In this document: piece by piece, positions 45,101 through 56,200 of the stretch
Position numbering within the stretch: position 1 is the stretch's first letter
How the letters are laid out: every line of letters starts with the position of its first letter
Origin: Patella vulgata
Lineage: Eukaryota; Mollusca; Gastropoda; Patellidae
Length of the DNA stretch: 64,000 bases
Direction: 5' to 3'
Assembly (NCBI RefSeq): GCF_932274485.2
Contig: NC_065880.2
Span: 7,479,695 to 7,543,694, forward strand
Position numbers and translations under genes: made by a program
The notes under the pieces: model-generated
The model's input: the letters and a program-made list of their open reading frames with translations, nothing else
What the model was told of the DNA's origin: nothing
The model's database searches: none

Positions 45101-47214
45101 CTAGACAGCTCTCCATGGCATGCCCTCCGTCCTACTCCACTGACAAGGGGACAGCCCGCCGGGGAATCCCGAAGGAATTTCTAGATCATCACCTGGAGTA
45201 AAGCCCGCTACCACCAGGCTAGCGAGTCAGTGTCTTCCCCACTTGACCACCGTGGCTCCCCATCTTATATATTATCATATGATACATCGTATATATTATT
45301 ATAACTTACATGTTATATATTATTATATTTTACATCTTATATATTATTATAACTTACATCTTATATATTATTATATCTTACATCTTATATATTATTATAA
45401 CTTACATCTTGTATATTATTATAACTTACATCTTATATATTATTATAACTTACATCTTATATCAAGAGTGATATTATCTGTGTTACCAGTACCACACTGA
45501 TTGGTAGCCGAACAGTAGAGTTTTTTATTGTTCAGTTGCTTGGTACTGGTTAATTGAAAGATACTAGCTGTTCCACCATTTATAACACCACTAGACTGTC
45601 CTGTTAGTACATTATCTGTAGAATCTATATACCACGTGAATGAAACTGTTGAATCTATAGTTCCAAAATAACATGTGACCTCTGTTACCATACCATCAGT
45701 AAATAATAATCTATTTTTATCTTTTATTGTACTTGATGCTGCGGCTGAAATAATCATAAAACAAACAGTAGGTATTTAGACAAGCCGCTCCCCATAATAT
45801 ATTACACAACAGAAAATATAATAGGGTGTAACAAATGTAGTAAATGTAAGATTCACCTTTAATCTTGAGATTTGTACTGTTAGAAATGCCCCCAGCCTGA
45901 CATTGCCATTCTCCCTCGTCTCTTACTGCTGATGTACTGTTGATATATACAATACTTATACTAGTATCAGTATTATAATCAATGGCTATATTATAACCAG
46001 CTGTTTGATCACATCTAGTTCTACAAGATGAAAATGTCACATCATTTCGTCTCCATAAAATCAAATCTGGTGGATTAACAGAGCATGTTAATGTAACTGA
46101 TGTACCTTCACATACATCAGACTGATCTATATCTACAGTAACCTCACCTATAAATATAAACAGTTACACAAAGAATAGAACATCTTAAAGTAACACGAGT
46201 GTGGTTAGGCGTTCGAATACATGTAAATAAAGAATTCCTTGACACCAATATCTTAACAGTGATATGATTCCAGGTATTTTAGTGACGCTAAAGAAATCAC
46301 ATTATTATGCTGAGATTTAAGAACCAGTTATCTATACATAAACACACAGTGATGAATATTTTAATAGTTATTAGTTAAAAGTACATTATGTAAGATTTAG
46401 TTAAAGAGCTGACCATTCGTGCTCAAAATAGATAATGTAAAATGAAAATATTGAACATTTCATTCAAATTACTTAATTCTGAGCCAGGTTATCACTGTTT
46501 TTAGTTTTGACAAGATGTGTGCATTGTGGTAACCAGGGCACCGGTATATTCGAGACTTAGACTAGCTTTCCCATTTTGAATTTTTAAATGGCGAACCGTT
46601 CTAATCTAGTTATAATTTAGAGTATCCGATGCCATCTAGAGTCTTGTTTTGTTAATAAATGTCTAATTAATAATTTATATAACATTTCAGGCCTAAAGAA
46701 ACACCTGCAATAGGCATATTTAGCTCTTGAATAATGTATGTTTAAGTCATTACATCCCTTTGCTTTATATTTGAGATTTGAGAAGAAACGATTTACAAGA
46801 TGTAAATCTTAGAATTAGAAATGGTTTCCAGGTATATCAGTCAGTGACAAGGAGTAGTGTCGCCTGTCCAACCTCGTGTGTTTTCTCCGGTTTCCGTCCA
46901 CCGCTAAAAAAAACCCTACGCGCAAGCAAATTATTGAAATGAAATTGAACTATATGTTAGTTCCGAAATGACCTAGTTTGTGTCGATTGGACGTTAAACC
47001 CCATTTCCCTTTCTCTCTCTCATTTTACAGTCAGCTGATTTGATGACACGCGATAAATATGCTTATCTTGGATTTATAAGCATATATTGTTATACAATAC
47101 GATTGTGTGTGTTTCTTATTTTACTGAGCATGATAGATAAACATGTATAAACAACCTACCTCTGTACATGGGCATTAACAAGGCTAAGAAAATATAAAAC
47201 ACTGCAGCTGGCAT
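38991..47214 (-). CDS. Gene D: receptor with 7 Ig, FN3, TM and four ITIM-like motifs
   Basis: Ten exons sum to 2658 nt, 885 residues plus stop, with no break found. Order: signal peptide (residues 1-18), Ig (19-115), Ig (116-212), two Ig in one exon (213-394), Ig (395-486), Ig (487-574), Ig-like without cysteines (575-677), FN3 (678-784), membrane exon (785-824, hydrophobic ALIVFLCLAVVTSIVLIIVV then basic YQRK), tail (825-885). The tail holds VYSSL, SPYSNL twice and SPYINV. These fit [SIVL]xYxx[ILV], the SH2-phosphatase docking pattern known from vertebrate inhibitory receptors; YSN and YIN also fit the YxN pattern of Grb2 SH2 ligands. Plasma-membrane receptor role is inferred; ligand unknown. 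It is the best-preserved long member of the cluster. Confidence 0.85.
39270..39485 (+). repeat. 60-bp tandem repeat in last intron, gene D
   Basis: Three to four units with GGACTAAATATTATCATGAT and ATTGTCAGTATTTCTTGG. A homologous array lies at 23690-23960 in gene C. Confidence 0.65.
39882..40258 (+). mobile_element. Long tRNA-derived SINE, family 2, full length
   Basis: Head GATCACGTGGCTAAGTGGG with B box GGTGTTCGATCCC, body CCGAGAAAGTTCATCC, GCACGTAAAAGATCCC, TGCCCGGGCAAAATTTCC, and 3' end AGTAGGACGTTAAACCCC plus an ATTTCATTT tail. About 375 bp. In the last intron of gene D. Confidence 0.8.
40430..40660 (+). repeat. 22-bp minisatellite in last intron of gene D
   Basis: About nine units of ACATACAATATAAGGAGAAA plus AC, then degrading to AAGAAGAAC versions. 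Absent from the equivalent place in C. Confidence 0.75.
40866..40985 (-). CDS. Gene D exon 9: transmembrane segment
   Basis: 120 nt, phase 1-1: acidic QNEDSND, a hydrophobic run of about 22 residues starting ALIVFLCLAVV, then YQRKQISTLK. Topology is type I, with the basic residues inside. Confidence 0.82.
41040..41290 (-). mobile_element. tRNA-derived insert in TM-FN3 intron, gene D
   Basis: Minus strand GGTGGCTCATTAAGGCAC and TTTCGATTCCGATG; neighbouring words CCGGGGAACTT, CAACAACA and GGAATAT match 24830-25060 in order. Confidence 0.58.
41340..41500 (+). repeat. Dispersed repeat shared with 18780-18975
   Basis: ATGATCTGGTACGTTCGGG, CACGATTGCTACGACTGACC, GATAGGATCACC. Non-coding, in gene D intron. 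Confidence 0.5.
41570..41890 (-). CDS. Gene D exon 8: fibronectin type III domain
   Basis: 321 nt: GPDEPSEFILDSLSHSS, LKPGFDGGDTQKFIFEFS, NLIPDTEYFVRVIASNKFG, an FN3 pattern with the Y-x-V-R-V strand and N-x-x-G turn. Four residues (around VTHQ) longer than in C and E. Confidence 0.82.
42104..42412 (-). CDS. Gene D exon 7: Ig-like domain lacking both canonical cysteines
   Basis: 309 nt: GSPRQYPNTKSATRIV, LSASILAYPQPTFTWYRL, YGDYKVNI. Trp and strand patterns kept, both canonical Cys positions changed, as in gene A. Confidence 0.78.
42810..43073 (-). CDS. Gene D exon 6: Ig domain
   Basis: 264 nt, counterpart of 1189-1455 in gene A: LDQVIIQSDKTDVDEG, LSCSTNSNP, MTWSTPDS, YTCTAVN, ending DVNIR. 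Confidence 0.8.
43382..43657 (-). CDS. Gene D exon 5: Ig domain (WYDPDGR type)
   Basis: 276 nt: GPTVSVSSESVA, SVSCTADSNP, IRWYDPDGRVVS, YNCTAI, ending TVRVDVR. Confidence 0.8.
44137..44682 (-). CDS. Gene D exon 4: two fused Ig domains
   Basis: 546 nt open: RPTVHIEPSTSLYKLIEG, LTCTVDDSNP, FTWSKDGG, YTCTANNG, junction VLYPPTV, then ITCSGNPGNP, YRWTGPGG, YRCTATN. Two partial copies of its 5' end with acceptor lie above it (about 44703-44772 and 44822-44885). Confidence 0.82.
44700..44890 (-). pseudogene. Two relics of double-Ig exon 5' end (gene D)
   Basis: Partial copies coding PPTVHIEPSTSPYKI and a more diverged version; same kind of truncated repeat as at 5521-5690. Confidence 0.55.
44922..45258 (-). 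mobile_element. SINE family 2, minus strand, in gene D intron
   Basis: AAATGAAATGGTGTTGAACA at left, GGGAGCCACGGTGGTCAAG (reverse) at right. It abuts the 24-bp array directly. Confidence 0.68.
45263..45454 (-). repeat. 24-bp splice-donor minisatellite, gene D
   Basis: About eight units of the same 24-bp repeat, starting at the donor of exon 45454-45744 and ending where a minus-strand SINE abuts at about 45258. Confidence 0.82.
45454..45744 (-). CDS. Gene D exon 3: Ig domain (donor-array exon)
   Basis: AASSTIKDKNRLLFTDG, EVTCYFG, FTWYIDSTD, LYCSATNQCG, ending DIR. The donor AGAT|GTAAGTTAT is followed by about eight further near-identical 24-bp units down to 45263. Confidence 0.82.
45857..46147 (-). 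CDS. Gene D exon 2: Ig domain
   Basis: EVTVDIDQSDVCEGTS, LTCSVNPPD, ILWRRNDV, then EWQCQAGG, ending NLKIK at G|GTGAAT. An additional Cys pair lies between the sheets (SSCRTRC). Confidence 0.8.
46150..46840. other. Intron 1 of gene D, first part
   Basis: No coding frame or repeat family recognised; ordinary AT-rich intron sequence. Confidence 0.4.
46840..47025 (+). mobile_element. SINE family 1, 5'-truncated
   Basis: Starts in GTGACAAGGAGTAGTGTCGC, keeps the core and ends GACGTTAAACCCCATTTCCC plus CT tail. In intron 1 of gene D. Confidence 0.68.
47160..47214 (-). CDS. Gene D exon 1: signal peptide
   Basis: MPAAVFYIFLALLMPMYR then G|GTAGGT. The donor is slightly weaker than the GTAAGT of its paralogues. 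Confidence 0.8.
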
Positions 47215-47283
47215 ACTATCAATATATATATTTATAGTATTACTATCTTTAACAAACTACCATAGATCCACGTTTTTTTAAAC

Positions 47284-47340
47284 TTTTGTTGACGCTGTGC
47301 ATAATGACGAAATTAACCACAGGGCTATTATCTGATCTAT
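47284..47340 (-). promoter_or_regulatory. Conserved upstream block, gene D
   Basis: GTTAATTTCGTCATTATG and CACAGCGTCAACAAAAG on the minus strand; aligned with the blocks of B, C and E. Confidence 0.4.
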
Positions 47341-49130
47341 GAAAACGACTATATGTGTTTGAATACATACAATATAAAAGTAAAACATTTATCTTATGTA
47401 CAAAGTGAGATTTTGTAATACAATATAACATTTGTTATTTGGTATTTAACGAGATCGTATTGTATCCTTGAAGATTGAATAGTTGATAGACTAGTAGCTA
47501 TGTGTCTAATTAACACGTGATAACAATCTGATACTTAACAAATACAAATAGATGCTATGGTTCTTTAAGAATCACCAACGTTCCGTATGGAGAGACATTT
47601 TAAATAACGACATCAAATAAAAAAGATATCTCACATCATTGAGCTGTATATAATTCCTTTATGCATGACGTTAGACAGAAAGAGAGACGGGGGGTGGGGA
47701 CTTTGTTCTTATGAACCAGCCATGTAGGAATGAATGCTCCTGTGCTTTTACATGTGCTACGTACTGATATCATTAAGGATTGACCACTATTTATTACCCT
47801 CTCTACCTTACTCCGTATGGTTCAAGGCTACCCCAACTACCAAAATGTAACCTCTATGAGAATTAAACACAGTTTAAACGCAGATTTTACAAACTAAGCT
47901 AAGTTAATTACTGTGTGATGGAATCAAATATCACACGGGATGTTCACATCGAAAACTCTTTCGGGTATGCTGGAATTCAGAAATTTTGCTCGAAGCCCAT
48001 AACGCCCAAGTGCTTTAAATTCTTTAAAAATGCGAAGCCCGGGAACACTTAATAACTAAAGTAACCTAATCAGAACCCTTCCGATGATGCTCCGATCTAG
48101 AGAAGTTTAGAATAGTATAAGGCTATGAGCTGGTAGTAGAACGACGGAATCCAGCTGTCTGTGCACTTATCGTACAGCCCCAGGTCTCGTCAGTGTCGGG
48201 CATAGATGAAGAGATGCTCTAGGTTATTCAACTATGAAATAGACAGATATTGACAATTACATTTGTTGTACATTTTAGGCAAGTTTTCCAGGAATCAACT
48301 CAATTCTGTTTTATTAATTGAAGTATTGTGTTAATGAGTCACAATATTAAGGTAATTAAGGTGATAGTATCTGGTAGTATTTAACTAGTATTGGGTAATA
48401 TTGGGTAGTTTTAGGTAAATCACCCTGCCCATTCATAAAAGCAAAAGTACAACAAGAACTAACAGTTTGGGGAATTCCCCGGTGATTACTATGGTCGATG
48501 TACATCAAGAATTAAGAATTTGAGGGAAACCCCCGGTGATTTATATGATGGGTGTAACACAAGAATTAATAGTTGAAAGGGATTCCCTAGTGATTGTATA
48601 TTATTAATGAATAACGCGCTCGATTTCTTTATAACAAATATACACTTTCCCTAGTCGAACTCGTTCATTGTCCGGCTTTATGACTCACAATTAAACTGTA
48701 TAGATCGTATTCGTCATTTGTTATTTAATGGCACAATATTGCAAATCAAACAAAAGAACAAATAATCTTACAAACAAGCATAATATTGTGACTCTCATTA
48801 TATTAACTAATACATCCTAATAGAAGTTGTTGTTGTTATTTGTATTGTTTAACATCCGTTTTCACCGACTGTGACATCGCAGACAATATATCTGACCGGC
48901 CAGTTAGAGCTCGAAGCGCGACAAACTAGGTCACTCGGCCATCGCAACCCATAATAAAAGATATGGTAATCTACAATTTATACAGTTTATATTACTCTCC
49001 GCTGTTAAATTTCATGCCACCATCTTTAATTTCTTGTGTTCGGTGTTTATTTTTTCGTCCTCCACCTTATAAAGCTAAGTACTATTAAAATCAGTTAGCT
49101 TGCCTGTCTATCCCTTACAGTTTTTGGACC
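47340..49130. other. Spacer above gene D
   Basis: Three short direct repeats around AATTCCCCGGTGATTACTAT and CCCCCGGTGATTTATATGAT (48470-48600); otherwise spacer shared with 29345 onward (CTCGTTCATT, TTATGACTCACAATTAAAC). Confidence 0.4.
48828..48950 (+). repeat. Dispersed repeat (GTCCGCTTCCACC family)
   Basis: TGTTTAACATCCGTTTTCAC, GTGACATCGCAGACA, then AGTTAGAGCTCGAAGCGC. Confidence 0.5.
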
Positions 49131-49199
49131 CCCCCCCCCCCAGAACAGTAGAACGTTAAACCCCATTTTTTCTCTTTTTCTTCTTTTGGGGCGCTAAAT

Positions 49200-49790
49200 G
49201 ACTCTGCGACTGGTTGAATTAGAATGTCCAAACTTGGTATTGATGTCCATTCTTGGGCGAATGTCTTAGCTTACTCAGAGATGAGCATTTGGTTGGTCAA
49301 ATGGAACATGATTACTTGGATTCTAGTGTTATGACTAATTTTAGATTTATCGAGTATTTGGAACACCATAGCTCTAACTGAGTGGGAGTGATAAACCTTC
49401 GGCCAAACGCTGTTAAAAGCTTTACTGGTATCTCAGAACACAGTTCCCGTATATTGACCTTGCACATTATAATATTATTGGGATCCTTACAGAAATTAAA
49501 AACATATTTGTAGATCCAGGTTTCCAAAATTTTGATTATGATGCTCAATAAAGAAACTGGTCTGTGTTTTCCGCACAGTGATGGGTCGTCTTTTTTATGA
49601 ATTGTCATTACATTTGCTGATTTCCAAATATTAGGAATGGATTTTAGTTCAAGTGAAAGATTAAAGATATTACATGAAGGTTTGCTAACTTCGAAAAAGA
49701 TGGATTTGAGAGATTTGCCACTGATGTCATCAACCTTTTTAGTTGTTAGTTTTAGATGATAGAAGGAAATAGGATTTGTTCGAGATCAGG
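49200..49790 (-). mobile_element. LINE reverse-transcriptase fragment
   Basis: Minus strand reads KKVDDISGKSLKS, IFNLSLELKSIPNIWKS, ANVMTIHKKDD, KHRPVSLLSIIIKILE, the fingers part of a LINE reverse transcriptase; frame 49312-49784 is open. The catalytic palm motif is not present. Confidence 0.72.
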
Positions 49791-50039
49791 AAATTGTGCA
49801 TTTGTGTAGTCAGGCTGTTATTAAAGTATTCGTTCAAACAGTGTACTTTGGTTGAATATCCCCCTTTTGAGATTTATGACTCTTCACAAACGAGATGACT
49901 ATATGCTACCAACTCGTTTTGCCAAATTTTGAAAATCATTTAATTTCTTGTCTAATTTGGGATAATTTTATTTTTTTTATTTTTTGGCATTTTCCAATCA
50001 AACTAATATAATTCCTAATATTTCTAGTCATGTAGATAC

Positions 50040-51870
50040 AAGAAAAAGTGTAGATAATTGTTTGAGTGTGGAAGAATAATAATACTCGTCACAACCATTG
50101 TCCATGAAACAGTAAGAAAGCGATCATTTTATGGCCAAACATTGATGGTTCGTATAAATATGTTTGAGAAAAAACCGTACAAAGGCACCGTTAACAAAGG
50201 GATTTCATTTTTAAATATGTATGTATTGTTTTCCCCTATCCCTTATATAGACCCACACGACAATTCGTCCTTTATAGACATCATATTTAACTTAAGCTAC
50301 TTAGTCATCAGCTTAGGAAAGTGGACGATGTGTTTGTTGTTATGAAGGAAGAGGAAGATCACCAACTACTACTCCACCACCTCAACTCAATCCATCCCCG
50401 AATACAATTTATAGTTGAAGAAGAAAATAATAAACAACTACCCTTTTTGAACATCCTAATTGATAGAAATGATGATAAATTAACTACAAAAGTGTATAGA
50501 AAACCGACTCACACAGATCAATACATTAATTTCACTTCAGCCCACCCAACAACAACCAAGGCAGGAATAGTTTCGATACTTACCAGAAGAGCTCACAATA
50601 TTTGCACTGATGACAAAATTGAAGAAGAAATTGAACAAATTACTGAATCTCTAACCAAAAACAACAACTACCCATTAGAATTTGTCAAAAAAGTTATTCA
50701 TAGTACCACAGAAAAACTGAACAAAGCCCCAAACGTGACAGGTAAAGAAAAGGCTCCAATTCATATCAACATTCCATTTATAGGCCCAACAAGTTATAAA
50801 ATTAAAAGATTACTAACTAGATTGCAAATAGATGTAACATTTAGTGGGGGGATATCATTAAAATCACTCATCAACGCCCATGGGAGAACAAAAATACCAA
50901 CAGTGGACCCAAAGGGTATAGTCTACCAGATCCAATGCGATTGCAAATCCATTTACATAGGCGAAACATGCCGACCATTATCAGTGAGACTCAAAGAACA
51001 CAAAGCAGCAACTAGACGTATGGAACCAAACAAATCTGCAGTAGCCGAACATATTATAAACAATCCTACCCATAACATAGAATGGGACAACACCAATGTG
51101 CTTACCAAAAATATTAAAGTATGGAAGAAAAGAGTTTTGTGGGAAGCATTAGAAATCCGAAGACAAAATCCAAAAATGAATAAAGACAATGGAAGAGCCA
51201 TTTCTAATGTATGGAATGAATTATTTTGTTAAGCAAGTTATTATCTATTATTGGAACTATTTATAAGTATTATACAATAGGATACCATAAGTATTAATTA
51301 TCAGTGAAGTAAAATTAAAATAATTTTTTATCAGTGGAGTGGATCTATAAGTTATTATTCGTATCAGTGGAGTGGAAATTAAAAATTTTATTTATCAGTG
51401 GAACTATTATTTATAAGGGCTACTATAACTTATTTATTTGTTCTATTGGAACAATAATTAAAAATTTTCTATATAATAATATGGTAAATGTATGAGCAAG
51501 AGGGGGTGGGTTCAACCTAACTAATTATGCATAATGTATTGAAATTAGTCATATTAAATATTTGATGGTGTGGTTAATGGGTTTTGATTGCATTTTAGCT
51601 TAGGCGGTGGCTTCAATCCCCACTTTTAACACCTTAGATTGAAGAAAAATGGTAAAGCCATACACAAAGGGAAATGTTTGTTGTTATAGTCTTAATTAAT
51701 GTTATGTTTTTATTGTTAAATGGTTCTTACTCATGGATGTACTATAAATGTAGAGTTGTTATTCATTATTGATCATTGCTTGATAAAGATACCTGTAAGA
51801 GTATTGAAACGTTGCATGTAATAAACCAAGAAGTAGTAAATCCATAAAGTTGTGTTATTATGAATATTAT
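50040..51870 (+). mobile_element. Penelope-like element, 5'-truncated
   Basis: Contains the end of the reverse transcriptase and the GIY-YIG nuclease (see 50321-51232), then a 600-bp AT-rich 3' part with repeats of TATCAGTGGAGTGGA and an end GATAAAGATACCTGTAAGAG before GAAACGTTGC, similar to other Penelope 3' ends. Confidence 0.72.
50321..51232 (+). pseudogene. Penelope-like polyprotein: RT end plus GIY-YIG
   Basis: Open for 303 codons. VDDVFVV near the start matches the catalytic (Y/V)DD box of the palm, LPFLNILIDR and KVYRKPTHTDQYINF the thumb region, then KGIVYQIQCDCKSIYIGET and RLKEHKAA the GIY-YIG nuclease with its Cys spacer, and RVLWEALEI the C-terminal helix. The N-terminal half of the reverse transcriptase is absent. 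First codon of the track is GTG inside the domain, not a real start. Confidence 0.78.
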
Positions 51871-52547
51871 ACCTCTACTTCTAAATGTCATTCAAGGAAC
51901 TTATTGTGACTTCAATAAAAGAATATAAATATTATGCTGGTCCATTGTCAGTAATAAATGTTAATCTCATTTTGCGACTTCAGTGATCTTGTGTAAAATG
52001 GTTGCCAAATTTAAAGTTCCAAAGAATAGAGCTCTATGTCTTTTAAAATACATTTTCTGAAAAGACGTTATTAAATAGGATTAAAATAGCGGATTGAATG
52101 ATTTAAATACAGGTAGTCAAAATAAACCAGGACGTAACTATGAATCAGCATTTCAATAAGCATACAGGTCTACTCAATCCTGTTACCTGGTTATTGTGCA
52201 ACACGTGTTGGTAATGAAATATCGATTTTACCTGGGCCCTGTTTCACGAAATTTTAACTAAAGATAAAATTTGTACTGTCACATGTACAAATAAATATAA
52301 AAGAATTTTTTTTTTTTATTTTTTCTGGTTGGTAATATACTAGGATCTATTGTTCAGTTTGTTCAGTATAAGCATTATGTGTCAATAGTGCTTGTAACAA
52401 TAAACCTGGGCCTATTTTTCAGTATAAAAACATGTCTATTTTGTAATAGACCGAATCTTTTTATCCTTTAAATCTCCCGTGTTCAATCAGCCCCGCGCAG
52501 ATGTGTATAGAAATTCTTGGGGAAAACATATTTTCGGGAAGTAAAGG

Positions 52548-52602
52548 AAATGAAATGGGGTTTAACGTCCTACAATTCTGCTCCGACTGGGCTAATCAAA
52601 AG
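52548..52602 (-). mobile_element. SINE family 2 3' fragment
   Basis: GAAATGGGGTTTAACGTCCT then GACTGGGCTAAT; only the 3' end of the family. Confidence 0.45.
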
Positions 52603-53156
52603 TGATCAGAAATGTTCCATGTCATTTTCGATAGCACAAAGTCCATCGTGCTTTAGATAAATGTTACGTCATCAACCTTATTGTTCATGAAAATTGGGCC
52701 CCTGCCAACTGTAAGCATTAAGATTAAAACGCAATTATTGTGAATCTTTAACAGCCAAACCAAGGGAACTCTTCCTTGTTGATGTACACAAGACAAGACT
52801 GGATTAAAGTTACAATAGCAATTTAATAATAAAGAAATAATAACACGTGTACAACAAAAGGTAAGATTTATTTGTAAGACTTAAGGTGAGAAGTATAGAA
52901 AACGAGTCTAGAACTGTAATTGTCATAATACGTATTGTATTATTTATGCTATGTCATGTTTCTATAATAATGCTAAATCGTTTTGGAAATATGAATCATG
53001 TGCTAACATATAATAAAAATTCACTAATATATTTCAAACAAACGAGAAAAAATAATAATTCATTATATAAAACAAAATAATGATTAAACGTAGTAATTCA
53101 TATTCATAATATTAAAAATATGACACAAAGTAGTTTTTTTAAAAAAAACATCAGGG

Positions 53157-53296
53157 TTAATTTGTTGGTATTACATCTACATTAACATATGAGCTGGGTA
53201 ACGTTTCAGTTCCTCTATTTATTCCCAAGCTGTCATATGTACTAGGTAACGATTCACTCCTGGTATTTAACTGCAAAATGTTATATGTTGATGTTC
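53157..53296 (-). CDS. Gene E exon 10: ITIM-like cytoplasmic tail
   Basis: Reads TSTYNILQLNTRSESLPS, TYDSLGINRGTETLPSS, YVNVDVIPTN and TAA. The segment NTRSESLPS is shared with gene D (STRSESLPS), anchoring the alignment of the two tail types. Confidence 0.8.
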
Positions 53297-56200
53297 CTGA
53301 AAGACAGAGTATACATGACATACACTTATTACATATACGACCAGAAAATGAAGACAGTTTATTTCATTTGTTCAATATTTCACTGAAGACTTCAATCAGT
53401 TATATCTTTAGTTCTTACAGGACAGGATAACATTGCTAGCATTTAAATTAATTATTCATATTTTGACACGGATAAAATAACTTTAACATTTATTTAGGAA
53501 GCACTCACCTCTTGTATTGCTTTCGCCATTTCTTCTGTAAATAATAAATATAAAACCAATGACAATGAATTACATTACACAGATTCAGAAAAAGAAGTTT
53601 TTAATGCATTTGTTGCGATAATAGATTAGACTTCGTTTCCGAATACAACCAAAAAATGATTACGCGCCATTTAAATACAAAAAGAAAAAACTTACACGGT
53701 CGCTCTTTTATCATCTAGAAAATAAAATGAAAAGTACATTATCAATACATTAAAATGCTGTAAAAATTCAGAATTTTATTCACAATACTTTTAAATTGGT
53801 GCAAATAGATGTTGTGAAAAATGACATTGTGGGTACATTTTTAAAAACTAAATAAATGATTAGCTTTTAAGTTTTATATAGTTTTAATTTATTTGTGAAT
53901 ATAACACTAGAATTACCTTTATACGATCTCCGTTTACGGCGCATGATCAACAGAATTATTAAAACGATGCATACAATTACAGAGATACCTAAGCAAGCAC
54001 CCAAAGCTATGAGTAGACCATTATCATCACCTCCTGTTGTTGTTGCTGCTACTGCAAAAATAATAATGTCTACTTGCAAAGTTATATAAGATTGCACTAA
54101 TAAAATAATGAAAAATATTTTGATGATTTAAAACTTATTTTAGTTTTCAAACATTTGATGACTGCCCTGCTCTTTATATAAAACATACCTGGTACTGGAG
54201 ATGTTCTAATTGGTTTAGCCGTCACCAAAGAGAGAGGCTGTGATTGACCAAACCTGTTTTGGGCTATAACTCTGATATAATATACTGTATTAGCATCAAG
54301 GTCGGTAATACAGTAGTCAATTTCTTGTTCGCCTCCCTGTTTTACAGCTCCAGATAAAAACCAGACAATATTATCAAGTGAGTACTGAAATAAAAATTCC
54401 TGGCCTTCTCCATTATTTAAACCTGGTTGTAATTCAACACAGTTAGAATCTTGGGTTACACGAACTAATTTGAAGTCACGTGGCTGATCGGGTACACCTG
54501 AAAAAATAAAAAGATTAACAACAGTGGGACTAATGTCCTCAGAGTCAACACCAAACTAGAAAAAATGGCACTCATTAAGTATTTAAACATTTATTATTAC
54601 ATCCATTATCAGACTTCTTAACCCCAATCAGGGTATTTTTGATGTAAGAAATCTTTAACACATTAACGTCACCTAAGGAGAAAATGGTCAATGTATTTAT
54701 GTAATGACGCGATACTCCATGTTCCATCACTCCCACCCAAATTGGCTTGTTAGTATCTGTGTTAATTTATAGAACATTTTTATTTATCTCCTTATTATAT
54801 ATAACCATATATATGTTTCAAGACACTACATATACTTACCAGAAAGTTTCACTGAAACCGCTTTGCTGTCTGTTTTAGTTTGTTGATTACCATTAGTAGG
54901 TTGTAATACTGTAACAGCTGTACATTTATATATACCAGATTGATTTCTGTTGATATTATTTATAACTAAATCTTTATTATTAGATACTACACGACCATCA
55001 GGACCAGACCATTTTATACTAAAAGATATAGGATTAGAATCAACTGAGCAAGCGATAGAAACTGTTTCTGACTCTGCTGTGTAGCTATGATCTGTTGGTA
55101 AAGATACCTCGGGTCCATCTAAAACAAATAGTAGAAAACATAAATATACTTGATTTATATAAGTTTTATGTTTCTGATAAATACAGATACTAATACAGTA
55201 TTATATTTAGGATACGTGAAATACAAGAGATACTTACATAAAACATCAATCGTTGTCTGACTTGTACCTGTACCTGTTTGTTGTATATTAGATGTAGGTA
55301 TCATGATATTAGTAGCTGTACATCTATAAACACCTGTCTTACTCCTCTTTATATCAGGTATACTTAATGTAGCACCAGTAGAAATATATCCACCAGATCC
55401 AGTCCATCTATAGCTAGTAACAGTAGGGTTACCGGGGTTACCGGAACAAGTTATAGTTAATCCAGTAGATTCTAGTATTTTATATATAGGTGGTGTGGAC
55501 ACAGTAGGTGGATATAAAACATCAACTTCTACAGATGTAGATGTTCCTGTTCCAACTCCATTATTAGCTGTACATGTATACTGTCCAGCTTGTGATCTCT
55601 GTACTGACGTCAGACTGAATACAGATGACCCTTGACCTGTAATACTGCCACCATCTTTACTCCAGGTAAAACTTGTAGGTTGTGGATTAGAATCATCAAC
55701 AGTGCAGGTTAAAGTCAGTTGATTACCTTGTATTATTTTATAAGGACTGGTTGATGGTTCTACATGTACTGTTGGTCGATCTGTAATAGTTTTAATATAT
55801 AGTAAAAACACGAAAGGAGTAATAGATAAGCAAAACATATTGAAAGTAAACTCCTAACATTCGAGAACAAGTAACTCTATAAACTTACATTCCGTGACCA
55901 ATACAAATAGATGTTGATGGAATTCCCTGTCAAACTTTAATCTCAATATATCAGATTTTAATCATGCAAATCTACAGAAGGTCTCCAAAACACATTGCAT
56001 TCAGTGTCTTCGAAAATGAACTATAGATGTCATAAATGAGTATGCCTGATCAGTGGATTCATATAAAATATCTCGCCTTCTGTTTTTTATTTTAGCGAAT
56101 GACGGAAAACAAGGAAATAGTGCACTGCCCAGACATCCACAAAACGTGGGGTTGATCTAACGAACCCTCCATACAACTCTTTATTCACGTGTTCAATGCG

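Noticed and set aside
50953-51201. 82-residue minus-strand frame
   Set aside because: Antisense shadow of the Penelope-like frame.
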